DNA of 64,000 nt from Cydia pomonella (GCF_033807575.1 NC_084705.1:9790019-9854018), one strand, 5' to 3'. Positions 1-9,849 are shown, numbered from the stretch's first letter. Made by a program: numbers and translations. Notes: generated from the letters alone by a model not told the origin.

Positions 1-1287
1 TGATGTCGAAAAATTATTGTGTTGTAAACATTTGGAGAAAATCTTTTTACATGCGGCAAGGAGAACGTAAAACTTTGTTCGTTTCAAATTCAATATATTA
101 TGGCGAGCGTGCTCTCACTTCGGCGACACCGAAACTCACTCGAGCGTAGCTCACAGAAAATTTATTGTTTTTCTAAGGAAATTTTGTTCGAGCGGCGCAA
201 TGGTACGCAGTTTTTCAATCTCTAGGGAATATTATTTGAACCTAAAAACTATCACCTGCCAAATTAAATAGATATGTATTAATTAAAAATAACGCTTTTC
301 TTATGTAAAGAAAATAAAACGTTGGTACAAAAGGTAGTGCGATTTTATAATTTTTTTAAATTACTACTGATGATCGAGAAGCGAGGAGCGATGAGCTAGA
401 GCTAGTAAGTATTTGTTTGCGGGAAACGTTTCTCTTTTAGAAAAAGATCCCACCGGCAGTATAACCTCTATAAACTGTCAGCGATCAGCGATATGTATTT
501 TTGGTTCACTTGAATACTCGTAACGTCAACAGGCTAGCTAACGTTAAAGACAGAACGTATAGTCGTATATAACATATACTATACCGGGTGTGGCCTATAA
601 CACGAGCAAAAAATTTAACTGTAGGCTATAGGTACTCGTACTCCTCAAACTAACCAACATTTGTTCAGTGACTTTTAAAATTGATGAAATCTTTAGACTA
701 CCTATTTTTGTTTCAAATTATATTAGCAGTTCGTAATATTAGCGCATGTAGGTATTGAGAGCTTAGCTGGTACTGATAGTGTCATGTCACCATATTTTAT
801 ACAAAATGTGTAAATTATCAATTTACTAGAAATCCCTTCTTTTGTAATGTTCTAAATGAAATTATACTTAGTATCATAAGTGAGAAGAGAATGTATCCTT
901 CAGTTTCCATAAAATAAGTTCTCTAAACAAGAAAAGTAATTTATTTTTAGGGATGGCGTCATACAAAATATTTATCTAAGGGATTAATCGATATCAATAT
1001 ACAAATAAATGTTCACACATTCCTTTTATTTGGTGGAATTTATTACGAACACGCGGATAGTTTAAAAGAGCAATTAAATTGTAAAATATGACATCACAAA
1101 CAATTATGTTTTATGTATAACATTTCCCATGCAGTGGCCAAAAATATTTTTTTAAGGTAAAAATGTATTTATATTTAAAAATTATTAGGTCATATAAATT
1201 AAAAGCGTTCGCAGAGGCCGTTTGAAGAACTTTAATGTCATGTAGAATGTCGGCTGGAAACCATTCACGGGCAAATTAAGTTTACCC
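1..1287. other. AT-rich non-coding DNA, nothing recognised
   Basis: No frame of useful length and no repeat that I recognise. Positions 100-200 are a little richer in GC than the surroundings but show no coding pattern. Confidence 0.6.
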
Positions 1288-1393
1288 TAAGGTTGTCTGG
1301 AAGAGATCGCTTACAGCGATAAGTCCGCCTGTTACTACATTTCTTTACATTGTAAATCTATTTTAAATTTGTTTTCTTTGTGGTGCAATAATA
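1288..1393 (+). repeat. Retroposon 3' tail (GGTTGYCTGGAAGAG family)
   Basis: The block holds a GGTTGTCTGGAAGAGATCG-type start, then GCGATAAGTCCGCCTGTTAC, and stops inside the GTGCAATAAAGAG tail. The same tail occurs at about 10989-11090, 19752-19800, 32538-32645, 52015-52075 and 61570-61672, and reversed near 20815. It is the 3' end of a short retroposon or LINE common in Lepidoptera. Here the tail is broken at GTGCAATA by the MITE that starts at 1394. Confidence 0.6.
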
Positions 1394-1620
1394 GTACATT
1401 ACGATACAAGTGCGAAAAATAGGAAATTCGAAACGAGTGGCGATAAATTAAAACACGACCGAAGGGAGTGTTTTAAATCGACACGAGTTGCGAATTACCT
1501 ATTCGCACATGTATCGTACAACGTTTTACAGTACATATGGCCCTTTAAATGTTCGACACAGTAACGTAATATGCTACTTCTCGCACTAGTGCTATAAAGT
1601 AGCCCCATATGTACTGTAAA
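1394..1620 (+). mobile_element. Two-part MITE composite, Y then X
   Basis: Part Y (about 1394-1523) is an imperfect inverted repeat: GTACATTACGATACAAGTGCG at the left answers CGCACATGTATCGTACAACG at the right. Part X (1525-1620, 96 bp) has inverted ends TTTACAGTACATATGG and CCATATGTACTGTAAA. The same Y-X pair recurs at 4266-4492 and as X-Y-X at 38072-38400, so both parts are mobile or move together. No coding capacity; movement would need a transposase encoded elsewhere. Confidence 0.8.
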
Positions 1621-1965
1621 TAATATTTACTTAACTTACTTTACTTACTTACTTACATTTGATATCAAAGTGATATTCGAATGATGTAATTTTGTAAACT
1701 TTCACCCGTTCGTCAGATTTGTGTCAATGGTCAATACATTGTAAGGATAAGTACCTACGAGCGAAATACATGCGCAAACTTTATGACATCAATTAGATAT
1801 CATTTTGATGTCTAAATGTAAGTTCGAATTGGCCTTCCGGTCCCAGCAGGCATTGCTATTTTATACATTTTGGCGAATCAAATGTCAATGTTTTCTATGA
1901 AACAGCAGATTGTTGTTTCGCTATTTCGAGGTTGGCCCCATAGTAAAAGTTGTTCAGTATGACCT
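1621..1965. other. Non-coding, short (ACTT)n run
   Basis: Positions about 1627-1660 are a degenerate ACTT tetranucleotide run. The rest is AT-rich DNA with no recognised feature. Confidence 0.5.
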
Positions 1966-2488
1966 ACATGATGATGATGATGATGATGTCCTCCCAGACG
2001 TATCCGTCAACGGCGACATCCTGACAAATAAAAGGGTCTTAACTATTACGTGCATGGGCGCGGACGTGGCTTGCGAATCCAAATTTTGTTTTAAAAGTCC
2101 GGCAACACGAAACACAGTAGAGCTGCCCAGATGCGTTGTATGTGTAATGGTAGGAGGGCTTGGGCTGAGTTTTTCGGAGCTGGCGTTTGGCGTCAAGATC
2201 TTCAAGTCGGGTGTGCTCGAAGTTACTAAGACCTGTGTTGACAGCAGTTCGCCAGTCCGATCTCCGAGATGCAAGCTCCTCCCACGACTCGCATGATATG
2301 CCGGTGGCCGAAAGGTGGCGTTTTAAGACATCCTTGTAGCGTAGGTACTGCCCTCCAGCCTTGCGTTTACCGGCAGCTAGCTTAGAGGAAAACACTACTT
2401 TAGGCAGTCTGGATATTTTTGTTAGTACTGTGCTGTGTCCCGGTATGTGCATAAAATGCAACTTTCTCATTAGTTTTTGAACAATCAA
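1966..2488 (-). pseudogene. LINE fossil, C-terminal end with zinc finger
   Basis: The minus-strand frame (coding 2488 to about 2040) reads as the end of a non-LTR retrotransposon ORF2. RLPKVVFSSKL and GKRKAGGQYLRYKDVLKRHL are the usual post-RT segment, WEELASRRSDWRTAV follows, and a C-terminal C2H2-like finger closes it (CVSCCRTFKTKFGFASHVRAH core). After the stop, the 3' end finishes in an (ATC)n microsatellite at about 1966-1988, as retroposed LINEs often do. A TGA lies directly upstream of the open part, so the frame is broken. The missing upstream part is at 2930-3075. The reverse transcriptase and endonuclease are absent, so it is dead. Family assignment is from motif recognition, not a search. 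Confidence 0.75.
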
Positions 2489-2598
2489 GAGGGACTTTAC
2501 CAGTTGGTGTGGTGAAAACTGTTTTAACGGTTTCCATACAGCTTACCTTAATACGAGTGCCGCCACTGTGTCAAGAACAAATAGTTATCTACGTTCGT

Positions 2599-2684
2599 GT
2601 CATCCACGATGACGCGTAGATTTGTCAAATCTAACCTTTAATAACATGATAATACGAGTCAAGGCCCGCGTCATCGTGAATGAC
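2599..2684. mobile_element. MITE, CACGATGACGCG inverted ends
   Basis: An 86-bp element ends in GTCATCCACGATGACGCG and CGCGTCATCGTGAATGAC, which are inverted copies with one mismatch. A second copy in reverse orientation lies at 28914-29003. One end-like sequence (CCCACGATGACGCGTTG) is at about 17623-17640. It sits inside the DNA that splits the LINE fossil at 1966-3075. Confidence 0.75.
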
Positions 2685-2929
2685 ACTATCTATGATTTAG
2701 TCCACAGATAGGAAATAATAGCTACAAACAAACATTACGACAATTCTTGCGTAACTAGCCCTATGGAAATAACTGTGACCCATTTTACTCCTATAGACAG
2801 TCACATTTCAGAAAAAACGTCTCTTCTGTGGACAAAACAGTAAACGTTAACGAGCGGTACCTATACCTACATCGCGTTTTTCTTATTTTAGTCTCCAGTA
2901 CTAACAAAAATATCCAGCAATATGGTGCC

Positions 2930-3075
2930 ATACGTACAAGGTGCCCACACCAACGCAGTTGGCCCTTTATGAGCAGACTTTCCATACCCGGCATGTCCGT
3001 TCGACGAAGAACCTCCGAATTTGGAACACGATCCTGCCACTTCAACCGTAGTATTCCTCGGAGACATGTAGATGA
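2930..3075 (-). pseudogene. LINE fossil, segment upstream of 1966-2488
   Basis: The minus-strand frame reads LKWQDRVPNSEVLRRTDMPG, then LLIKGQLRWCGHLVRM, the segment that normally lies just after the reverse transcriptase and before the RLPK...GKR segment. That next segment lies at 2488-2040 in the same orientation. The natural reading is a single LINE copy split by about 440 bp of inserted DNA that includes the MITE at 2599-2684. No complete domain remains. Confidence 0.7.
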
Positions 3076-3129
3076 CCTACATATTCACCCCTCAGACACA
3101 AACCTCACAAACAAAAACAACCTGTATAT

Positions 3130-3260
3130 ATCAACTTAGTTCAATAAAGTTTTTAAATCTTTATTTACAATAACAATGTACATAATGGATATATACAGAT
3201 GATTACTATAACTAGCTTATATCTAGAATAGGCCCTTGAGGCATTGTACCAAGTTCAATA
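3130..3260 (-). repeat. LINE 3' end, LGTMPQGP family, short copy
   Basis: On the minus strand, 3248-3215 encodes the end of the peptide LGTMPQGP, followed by a 3' region ending near 3135. Much of 3181-3245 matches 20047-20118, with the shared core ATGGATATATACAGATGATT. See the longer copies at 20040-20195, 29230-29335 and 41318-41475. Confidence 0.6.
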
Positions 3261-3433
3261 ACTAAATAATAAATTAATAATAATATGTCAATATTGAAAT
3301 AATATTTTATATTATGTATTTATTTAAGTATTAAGTTTTTTAAGTGGGTCCTGCAGGTGGGTGGGTCATGCTGAGGTTAGTAACATTATATGTCTTTCTA
3401 TCAAACACAAATATCAAAATGAAAAATATATAC

Positions 3434-3597
3434 TGATATGTATGTATAGGGCGATATAAAGAAACACGATGTGACTTCATTGGCGGTTTATTCTCAACTA
3501 AAAACATGGTTAAGCGCGAGCGGCATACCCACATAACTATATCTATACCTAACTTACTAGTTATATCTACCTACATGTAGTATTGTGATATACTACA
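3434..3597 (-). repeat. Gypsy 3' LTR
   Basis: Begins TGATATGTATG and ends GATATACTACA on the plus strand, giving TG...CA ends. Positions 3434-3592 equal 8621-8779 with no difference or gap found (constant offset 5187). The last five bases differ from the other LTR. Confidence 0.9.
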
Positions 3598-3600
3598 CTA

Positions 3601-3611
3601 CTTCCCCCCTT
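3601..3611 (-). other. Gypsy polypurine tract
   Basis: The minus strand reads AAGGGGGGAAG directly before the 3' LTR. This is the purine run that primes plus-strand DNA synthesis in LTR elements. Confidence 0.8.
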
Positions 3612-4265
3612 ACCGATAGGTTCTGTCTTGTACGTACTTACTTGATTGTATTGTACATAGGCACATGCAGATGCTTAAGTATATGTGTAACTAGGTCAGG
3701 CGAGTAACAGCTGTTTGCTGGATGACACATGGCGGACACTATAAGTAAGAAGGGATGTGGCGTTTACATAATTGCTTAGGCGATAATTCTTATTGACTAA
3801 AGTTATAACAAATAATAATAGTTTTACAGTTAAACCCTAAAAATGCAAGAAATGACTGAAGTGAGGGCTAATACTGTACCTATTTACTCTCCCCGTAATC
3901 CAAGTAGGTACTTACTTACAATAAAGGAGAAAAAAAAAATGATGGTGACTTAAAACTAGCGCCAATTATTAACAATGGAAAGGTATGATAGTTTAACCTC
4001 GTTACTGTTATGCATATGCATGTAGTACGAATAACCTCAATAAAATGTAAGTATCTTCCAAATGGAAAAGATTAGCGATTGTTTCAATTTAGATGATGCG
4101 AGTTGTAAAACACAACTTAATATAACCCAACGTAAATTGTAATTGTCTTGTAATTATGGTGACCCTTAGGAGGCTATTTTGATGACATGGTATGTCATAT
4201 AGGTTTAATTTTTTTTTTGTTAATAATATATATAATTATAACTGTGTTTGACAATAAGGAAAATA

Positions 4266-4492
4266 GTACATTACGATACAAGTGCGAAAAATAGAAAACC
4301 CGAAACGAGTGGCGATAAATTAAAACACGACCGAAGGGAGTGTTTTAAATCGACACGAGTTGCGAATTACCTACTCGCACATGTATCGTACATCGTTTTA
4401 CAGTACATATGGCCCTTTAAATGTTCGACACAATAACGTAATATGCTACTTCTCGCACTAGTGCTATAAAGTAGCCCCATATGTACTGTAAA
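4266..4492 (+). mobile_element. Y-X MITE inside the gypsy 3' region
   Basis: Nearly the same as the copy at 1394-1620, with only a few differences seen. Y spans 4266-4395 and X spans 4397-4492. It lies about 20 bp beyond the gypsy stop codon, between the polyprotein and the 3' LTR, so it is carried within the element. Confidence 0.85.
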
Positions 4493-4511
4493 ATATATAT
4501 TATTCTCATGT

Positions 4512-7500
4512 TTACGGATACGCTTCTTCAAAACCGTAACGCATAACAGGCATGCGAGCGCGCACCGGTCTGGGGCTGGCGGCGGGTGGCGCTGGTGCAT
4601 CCCTCGGGATCCTACAACCTGCCGCCGCCAGGGGAGCTACGTTAACGCCCGATGTCACGCCATTGTAACGTGCCTCGCGCTCGTCCGTCGGCGCCGTCCC
4701 GTAATCGTGGCGCGCGCGTAATTGATTTGTGTGCCGAGATATTATGCCTTCCTCTGTCTGAACTTTATAGTTATTGTTGCCTAATACCTGCTTAATCGTA
4801 GCCTCAATCCACTTATGACCCTTACGGAAGTCTCTGGCCCACACTAAATCCCCGACTTCGAATGACCTACTGTTCTGGGGTCCACGAGCTATTTTTGTTT
4901 GCTTATTTTTTTCTACAGTGTCAAACAGACCGGTTTTGAGTAGGTCAAGTCTTGTTTTTAATTGACGCCCTAGCAACAATGCAGCTGGTGACTCATCCGT
5001 AGTGCAGTGTTTAGTGTTTCTATAATCTAACAAAAAGCGCTGTAAAAATTGGTTAGGGTTAGTGTTTTCTTTCGTTGCCTTCTTTAAACATTTTTTTATT
5101 GTGCGCACAGCTATCTCCGCTTCCCCATTCGACGCAGGTTGGTAAGGAGCTGACGTGATGTGTGTGACCCCATTTTTCATTAAGAAACTTGCGAATTGTT
5201 CACTACTAAATGGGGGTCCATTATCTGAGATTAATTTGGATGGAATCCCAAATCTAGCGAATAACTCCCTTAACTTATCTGTAGTAGCTTCGGCCGTTGT
5301 AGTAGTCATTGGAAACACTTCTATCCATTTTGAATAACTATCTACGACTATAAGGTATGATTTCGCATTATATGACAAAAAATCTATGTGTATTCTATCG
5401 AATGCCTTTTTTGACGTGGTCCAAGGCACTATGGCGACTCGCGGGGGTGCATCCGCTGTCTCTGCACAAACCCGACATGAGTTGCACTGCTGCTCGATGT
5501 CCAGATCTATCCTAGGCCACCAGACATAGCTCCGCGCGATACTCTTACACTTGACAATGCCCAGGTGTCCACCGTGCACCTCAGCCAGCACTGCCGCCTG
5601 CAGCGCCGCCGGCACCACGACACGAGAACCCCATATGAGACACCCACCTTCTACATTGAGCTCATCTCGTCTTCTATAATAAGGGAGCAGATCTGCTGCC
5701 ACTCCTGTCTTCGGCCAACCTGATTTGACATATTGTGACACTAGATTAAGTGTTTTATCAACGGCAGTTTCCCTCTTGACATCGAGCGCACGAATTGGAA
5801 AATTATTTTCTATAAACTGTACAAAGCTGCAATCGTCACTGGCATCGCTCTGGTCTACTATGGGTAATGGTAAGCGAGACAGTCCATCTGCTATGTTGTC
5901 TGCTGATTTTACGTACTCAATGTCATACTGGTAGCCCGACAACAATAGCGCCCACCTAATGAGCCGCCCAGCAGCAGTGGCTGGAATGTCTGCTTTAGAC
6001 CCAAAAATGCTTACCAGCGGACGATGATCTGTACGCAGGGTGAACTGCCGACCATACAAGTACGTATGAAATTTTTTTATGCCAAAGACGATACTAAGTG
6101 CTTCGCGGTGAATCTGACTATAATTACGCTCGGCCGCATTAAGCGCGCGCGATGCATATGCGATGGGCCGTTCACCCTCCGCCGTTCGGTGCAGTATGAC
6201 GGCACCTACCCCCGTCTGGCTCCCGTCACAACATAGAATCAGTGGCAGGCTTTCACTATAATGAGTTAAAACTGGACTATTCGTTAATGCGACTTTGATT
6301 TTGTTGAAGGCTTCTTTTTCCGGTTGGCCCCACTCCCACGTCTGTCCCTTCTTTAACAATCGGTATAGCGGCGTCAAGATATCTGTGAATCCTTTAATGA
6401 ATTTCGAATAAAAATTAACCATGCCCAAAAAGGATTTTAGTGTAGACGTGTTTTCGGGTGCCGGAGCCTCCAATATAGGCTTAATTTTGTCATTGTCCAT
6501 TCTTACCCCGTTTTCAGAAATAATGAAGCCCAAATACTTAACTTCTTTTGCGAAAAAAGTACATTTCTCTTTGCGCAAAGTCAACCCCGCAGCTTCAAAG
6601 CGGTTTAGGACACTTTTTAAGTTTTTAATGTGGTCGGCTTCACTATTACCGGTAATCAAAACGTCATCCTGATAAACTGTCACATTGGGGATTCCGGCCA
6701 CTACCTGTTCTATGACGCGCTGAAATATTGACGCTGCTGACGCTACCCCATATACTAATCTGTTATACATGTATAGACCGCGATGTGTGTTTACTACTGT
6801 GTACTTTTTCGATTCCTCGCTGAGTTCAACTTGCATATATGCTTCCTTCAAATCCAATTTGGAAAATAGTTTTCCCCCATTAAGATTATTAAATAACTGT
6901 TCGGCACGCGGAAGTGGATATCTGTCTACTTCTAATACCGGATTGAGGGTGGACTTATAATCCCCGCAAATTCTAAGGCTACCATTGTTTTTGACCACGA
7001 CAACCAAGCATGAAGCCCAGTCAGAGGAAGAGATCGGCGTAATTATACCTGCGCGCTCCATGCGCTCGAGTTCGGCGTCGACTGGCGCGCGCAACGCAAG
7101 CGGAAGCGGGCGCGCGCGCCGGAACACGGGCTGCGCGTCCGGCCGCACGCGCAGCGTCGCGCGCGCGCTCACATGCCTTCCAAGGGACTCGCTAAACACG
7201 CCGGAATGTTCACGCATCAACGCTGACGTATCTAACACTTCAATGCACTTGTTATTACTTTTGTCGATTTTTAACACTGAGTCTGTGACGATGATGCTCA
7301 TACCTAATGGTTTTATCCACTCCCTACCTAATAATGGTACACCGCCGTTCACGATGATATGTAGGTCCAATTCTTGTCTAATGTTTAAGTACGCCACACT
7401 TACACGTATGAATCCGAGAGACTGGATTGGTACACGATTGTATCCACGTAACTTCGAATCGTCTTTATGCAATGTGTGGTGTCCGAACAACTTTTTGTAC

Positions 7501-8561
7501 ATATTTTCGTTAATACAAGCAACTGGTGAACCGGTGTCAACATGCATCTGCAGCTTCTTCCCGTCGACGATGACCTCGGCAATTACCGGCTCCCGTCCCG
7601 TCAGTTCTACGTGGTATAGGCCCTCAAAATCACCAGTCTGGCCTGGCTCCCAGTCTTCATCCGGGTTGCTATTTGAGCCGTTATCTTGCCCCCAATTATT
7701 TTCCATGTTGATATTCGTAGTATAATTCATGTCACGAATGTTGGGACACACTCTTTTTAAATGGCCTTTTTTTAAACATATTTTACAAACGTATTCCTTG
7801 AACTTGCATCTGGTTTGGTCGTGACCTTGTTCGCCACAGCAGATACACTGTTGCCGAGGGCCCCACGAGCTCCGGGTCGGCCGCGCCGCGGTGCCCGCGC
7901 CGCGCCCCCGGCCAGCCGTGGCGGCCGCCGCGCCGCCCCGCCGAGCGAAGCGCGCGCCGCTGGTGCCGCGCCCCTGTCCCGGTGCCGGCGCCGTGTATAC
8001 CGCATGAAGATCGTCTTCTTTGGAGCTAGACGGTTTTTTGTCTACAACAGTTGCGGCGTTTTTGGCAGCGGACTCCAACGATACCGCCATTTTATAGGCC
8101 CTTTTGAAATCTAAATGATTTTCTTCGCAAAACAAGCGTTGACGGGTTGTTTCGTCTTTAAGGCCACATATAAATTGGTCCCTCAGGTTGTCATCTAACG
8201 TAGTTTTGAAGTCGCACGTTGTAGCGAGGCGCTTCAACGAGGCGGCAAACTGGGCGACCGATTCACCTTCGGTTTGCTTTGTTAAACGAAACTTGTACCG
8301 TTCGGCGAGATAAGATGGCTTCGGTTGAATGTGCGACGCGACTAACTCGATCAAATCGTCGTATTTAAGGTCCTTTGGTTTCTTTGGACTGCAAAGGTCT
8401 ACCATTAACTCGTATGTGGCAGTACCCACACATGCTATCAGTATAGGAACCTTCTTCGCGTCATCTACATCATTGGCTAAAAAGTATTGTTCCACGATCT
8501 CACAATATGTCGACCACTTCCCGTCATTAATATCAAATGCTTTTAATTTTCCCACAGACAT
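4512..8561 (-). CDS. Gypsy gag-pol polyprotein, 1349 aa
   Basis: One unbroken frame encodes every enzyme of a Ty3/gypsy element, most like the polyproteins annotated K02A2.6-like. Residues 1-170 are a gag-like capsid domain. 195-232 is a Gly/Arg/Ala-rich linker. Two CCHC zinc knuckles follow (C239-C242-H247-C252 and C259-C262-H267-C272). The aspartic protease has DTG at 342-344. Reverse transcriptase spans about 480-700, with D570 and the YQDD box at 630-633. RNase H spans about 772-895, with D779, E820 and D845. Integrase has an N-terminal zinc site (H996, H999, C1029, C1032) and the triad D1060, D1113 and E1149, giving the expected D-x35-E spacing. Residues 1230-1284 are the integrase C-terminal SH3-like region; I see no chromodomain. 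Gag and pol share one frame, so no frameshift is needed. All catalytic residues I looked for are present. The ATG at 8559-8561 lies about 45 bases after the primer site. The GC-rich linker DNA (7860-8000) differs in composition from its surroundings. Confidence 0.95.
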   Translation of the reverse strand: MSVGKLKAFDINDGKWSTYCEIVEQYFLANDVDDAKKVPILIACVGTATYELMVDLCSPKKPKDLKYDDLIELVASHIQPKPSYLAERYKFRLTKQTEGESVAQFAASLKRLATTCDFKTTLDDNLRDQFICGLKDETTRQRLFCEENHLDFKRAYKMAVSLESAAKNAATVVDKKPSSSKEDDLHAVYTAPAPGQGRGTSGARFARRGGAAAATAGRGRGAGTAARPTRSSWGPRQQCICCGEQGHDQTRCKFKEYVCKICLKKGHLKRVCPNIRDMNYTTNINMENNWGQDNGSNSNPDEDWEPGQTGDFEGLYHVELTGREPVIAEVIVDGKKLQMHVDTGSPVACINENMYKKLFGHHTLHKDDSKLRGYNRVPIQSLGFIRVSVAYLNIRQELDLHIIVNGGVPLLGREWIKPLGMSIIVTDSVLKIDKSNNKCIEVLDTSALMREHSGVFSESLGRHVSARATLRVRPDAQPVFRRARPLPLALRAPVDAELERMERAGIITPISSSDWASCLVVVVKNNGSLRICGDYKSTLNPVLEVDRYPLPRAEQLFNNLNGGKLFSKLDLKEAYMQVELSEESKKYTVVNTHRGLYMYNRLVYGVASAASIFQRVIEQVVAGIPNVTVYQDDVLITGNSEADHIKNLKSVLNRFEAAGLTLRKEKCTFFAKEVKYLGFIISENGVRMDNDKIKPILEAPAPENTSTLKSFLGMVNFYSKFIKGFTDILTPLYRLLKKGQTWEWGQPEKEAFNKIKVALTNSPVLTHYSESLPLILCCDGSQTGVGAVILHRTAEGERPIAYASRALNAAERNYSQIHREALSIVFGIKKFHTYLYGRQFTLRTDHRPLVSIFGSKADIPATAAGRLIRWALLLSGYQYDIEYVKSADNIADGLSRLPLPIVDQSDASDDCSFVQFIENNFPIRALDVKRETAVDKTLNLVSQYVKSGWPKTGVAADLLPYYRRRDELNVEGGCLIWGSRVVVPAALQAAVLAEVHGGHLGIVKCKSIARSYVWWPRIDLDIEQQCNSCRVCAETADAPPRVAIVPWTTSKKAFDRIHIDFLSYNAKSYLIVVDSYSKWIEVFPMTTTTAEATTDKLRELFARFGIPSKLISDNGPPFSSEQFASFLMKNGVTHITSAPYQPASNGEAEIAVRTIKKCLKKATKENTNPNQFLQRFLLDYRNTKHCTTDESPAALLLGRQLKTRLDLLKTGLFDTVEKNKQTKIARGPQNSRSFEVGDLVWARDFRKGHKWIEATIKQVLGNNNYKVQTEEGIISRHTNQLRARHDYGTAPTDEREARYNGVTSGVNVAPLAAAGCRIPRDAPAPPAASPRPVRARMPVMRYGFEEAYP

Positions 8562-8606
8562 AATCTTTCACTTGCACTGTTCACTACACAAATAACTTGT
8601 AGGTTC

Positions 8607-8618
8607 GCGACTGCGCCA
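8607..8618 (-). other. Gypsy primer-binding site, tRNA-Ser type
   Basis: The minus strand reads TGGCGCAGTCGC two bases after the 5' LTR. It matches the tRNA-Ser-complementary site known from insect gypsy-group elements such as 17.6 and 297. The tRNA assignment is from memory of that family. Confidence 0.75.
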
Positions 8619-8620
8619 AA

Positions 8621-8784
8621 TGATATGTATGTATAGGGCGATATAAAGAAACACGATGTGACTTCATTGGCGGTTTATTCTCAACTAAAAACATGGTTAA
8701 GCGCGAGCGGCATACCCACATAACTATATCTATACCTAACTTACTAGTTATATCTACCTACATGTAGTATTGTGATATATTAAA
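8621..8784 (-). repeat. Gypsy 5' LTR
   Basis: 8621-8779 equals the 3' LTR. The outer five bases (8780-8784, TTAAA) do not match CTACA of the 3' LTR, so either the outer end has been lost or replaced, or the true LTR border is at 8779. Confidence 0.85.
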
Positions 8785-9840
8785 CTACGACGTTCATGAG
8801 TAATACAATTGTTTTAATAATCATTAAGGAATAAATAAATAATGGCACAATCATTTTTACTCCGATCCACATTTTGATAGAGTTCATTCTGTCTGGTTGA
8901 GTTTGTGTTTGGATACATGTGTATCGATGTTATTTTAATAAAGTTTCACATCGAAACATCATAGTTTTAAATTATAAATACTTAATAAACACATATGGGC
9001 GCTAGAAGGAGGGTTAAAACTGACGCCTATGACACAGTCTCAAGATAAAGCCCTTTATCGGACACATAATAACGTTCTGTGAAAAATCGTTAGCCCGTGC
9101 TCACGTCCCGGGGACACGTGCGAGTAGGGCACTCCCGAGACTGATCCCTACTTCTGCTTAGATTAAATTTGTTCCTATAAAAATGTGTCCTTCAGTCGAT
9201 AACGTCGGGAATGTGCAGATGTCGCCGGGCAGTGTATGAAGCTCGCGATAGGGTCGCACGACGTGCTCGGCCTACTGACGCGCCGCGCACCGGCATCGAC
9301 ACCACGCCAATTTCTTTCCAAATACGCTCGCTTTGAATCTGCCATCATTTATAACTATTTGTTAAACTGTAAATGTCAGAACAAAAGTAGTTCATATTAT
9401 TAGGTATTTTTACATGCGCTTTAATATTTTTTTCTCTATTTTTGTAAAATTCTAGAAGACAATCGCGTCGCCTTTCTCCGCAAAGCTATTAAATCTGCTA
9501 AAAGTTCAAACTGCACGTGCACAATCAGGAATGCAAATAGTGTACATTATAAAATAATAGGATTAAAGCCACTACCGACTTCGCACATAGTTGCAAGCAT
9601 ATTATAGAACTTACTGAGAAGCGTTGCATCTCGGCGAATACGGGTTCAAGCGTGGAGCTACGCTCTGCAATGTTAAGTGCTTTGCTAATAATAACCGCAA
9701 AAGTTACACGGATGTGCATTTGAAAGCTCCAATGGTAGGTATAATGATGATATTAGAAATATCTTAATAGTGGTTCTGTGAGATGTAAACCTCGCGAGCA
9801 TAGCTTGAAACTGAATAAAATGTCTGGCTCCGCCATTTAA
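8785..9840. other. Non-coding; GC-rich block at 9060-9330
   Basis: Mostly AT-rich. Positions 9060-9330 are clearly richer in GC, rich in CpG, and not matched elsewhere in the window. No open frame of note runs through it. It could be a regulatory element or an untranslated exon. Confidence 0.4.
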
Positions 9841-9849
9841 AAAAAACAA

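Larger units (their letters stand above)
3434..8784 (-). mobile_element. Complete Ty3/gypsy LTR retrotransposon
   Basis: A 5.35-kb element on the minus strand. Order along that strand: 5' LTR (8784-8621), primer-binding site, short leader, one gag-pol frame (8561-4512), a 3' untranslated region of about 0.9 kb holding a MITE, polypurine tract, and 3' LTR (3597-3434). The LTRs match at every position I compared over 159 bp, so the insertion is young. The element has no env frame. No clear target-site duplication is visible: the left flank ends ATAC and the right flank begins near TTAAAC. It replicates through an RNA intermediate copied by its own reverse transcriptase and inserted by its integrase. 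Confidence 0.95.

Noticed and set aside
1910..2296. Open frame of 128 codons with a run of Asp
   Set aside because: It is the antisense of the LINE fossil at 1966-2488; the Asp run is the LINE's (ATC)n tail read on the other strand.
4248..4436. Open frame just beyond the gypsy stop codon, possible env
   Set aside because: It is the Y-X MITE and does not resemble an envelope protein; no signal peptide or membrane segment.
6985..7725. Long plus-strand frame of 246 codons
   Set aside because: It lies wholly antisense to gypsy gag-pol. Other plus-strand frames between 5155 and 8595 are rejected for the same reason.
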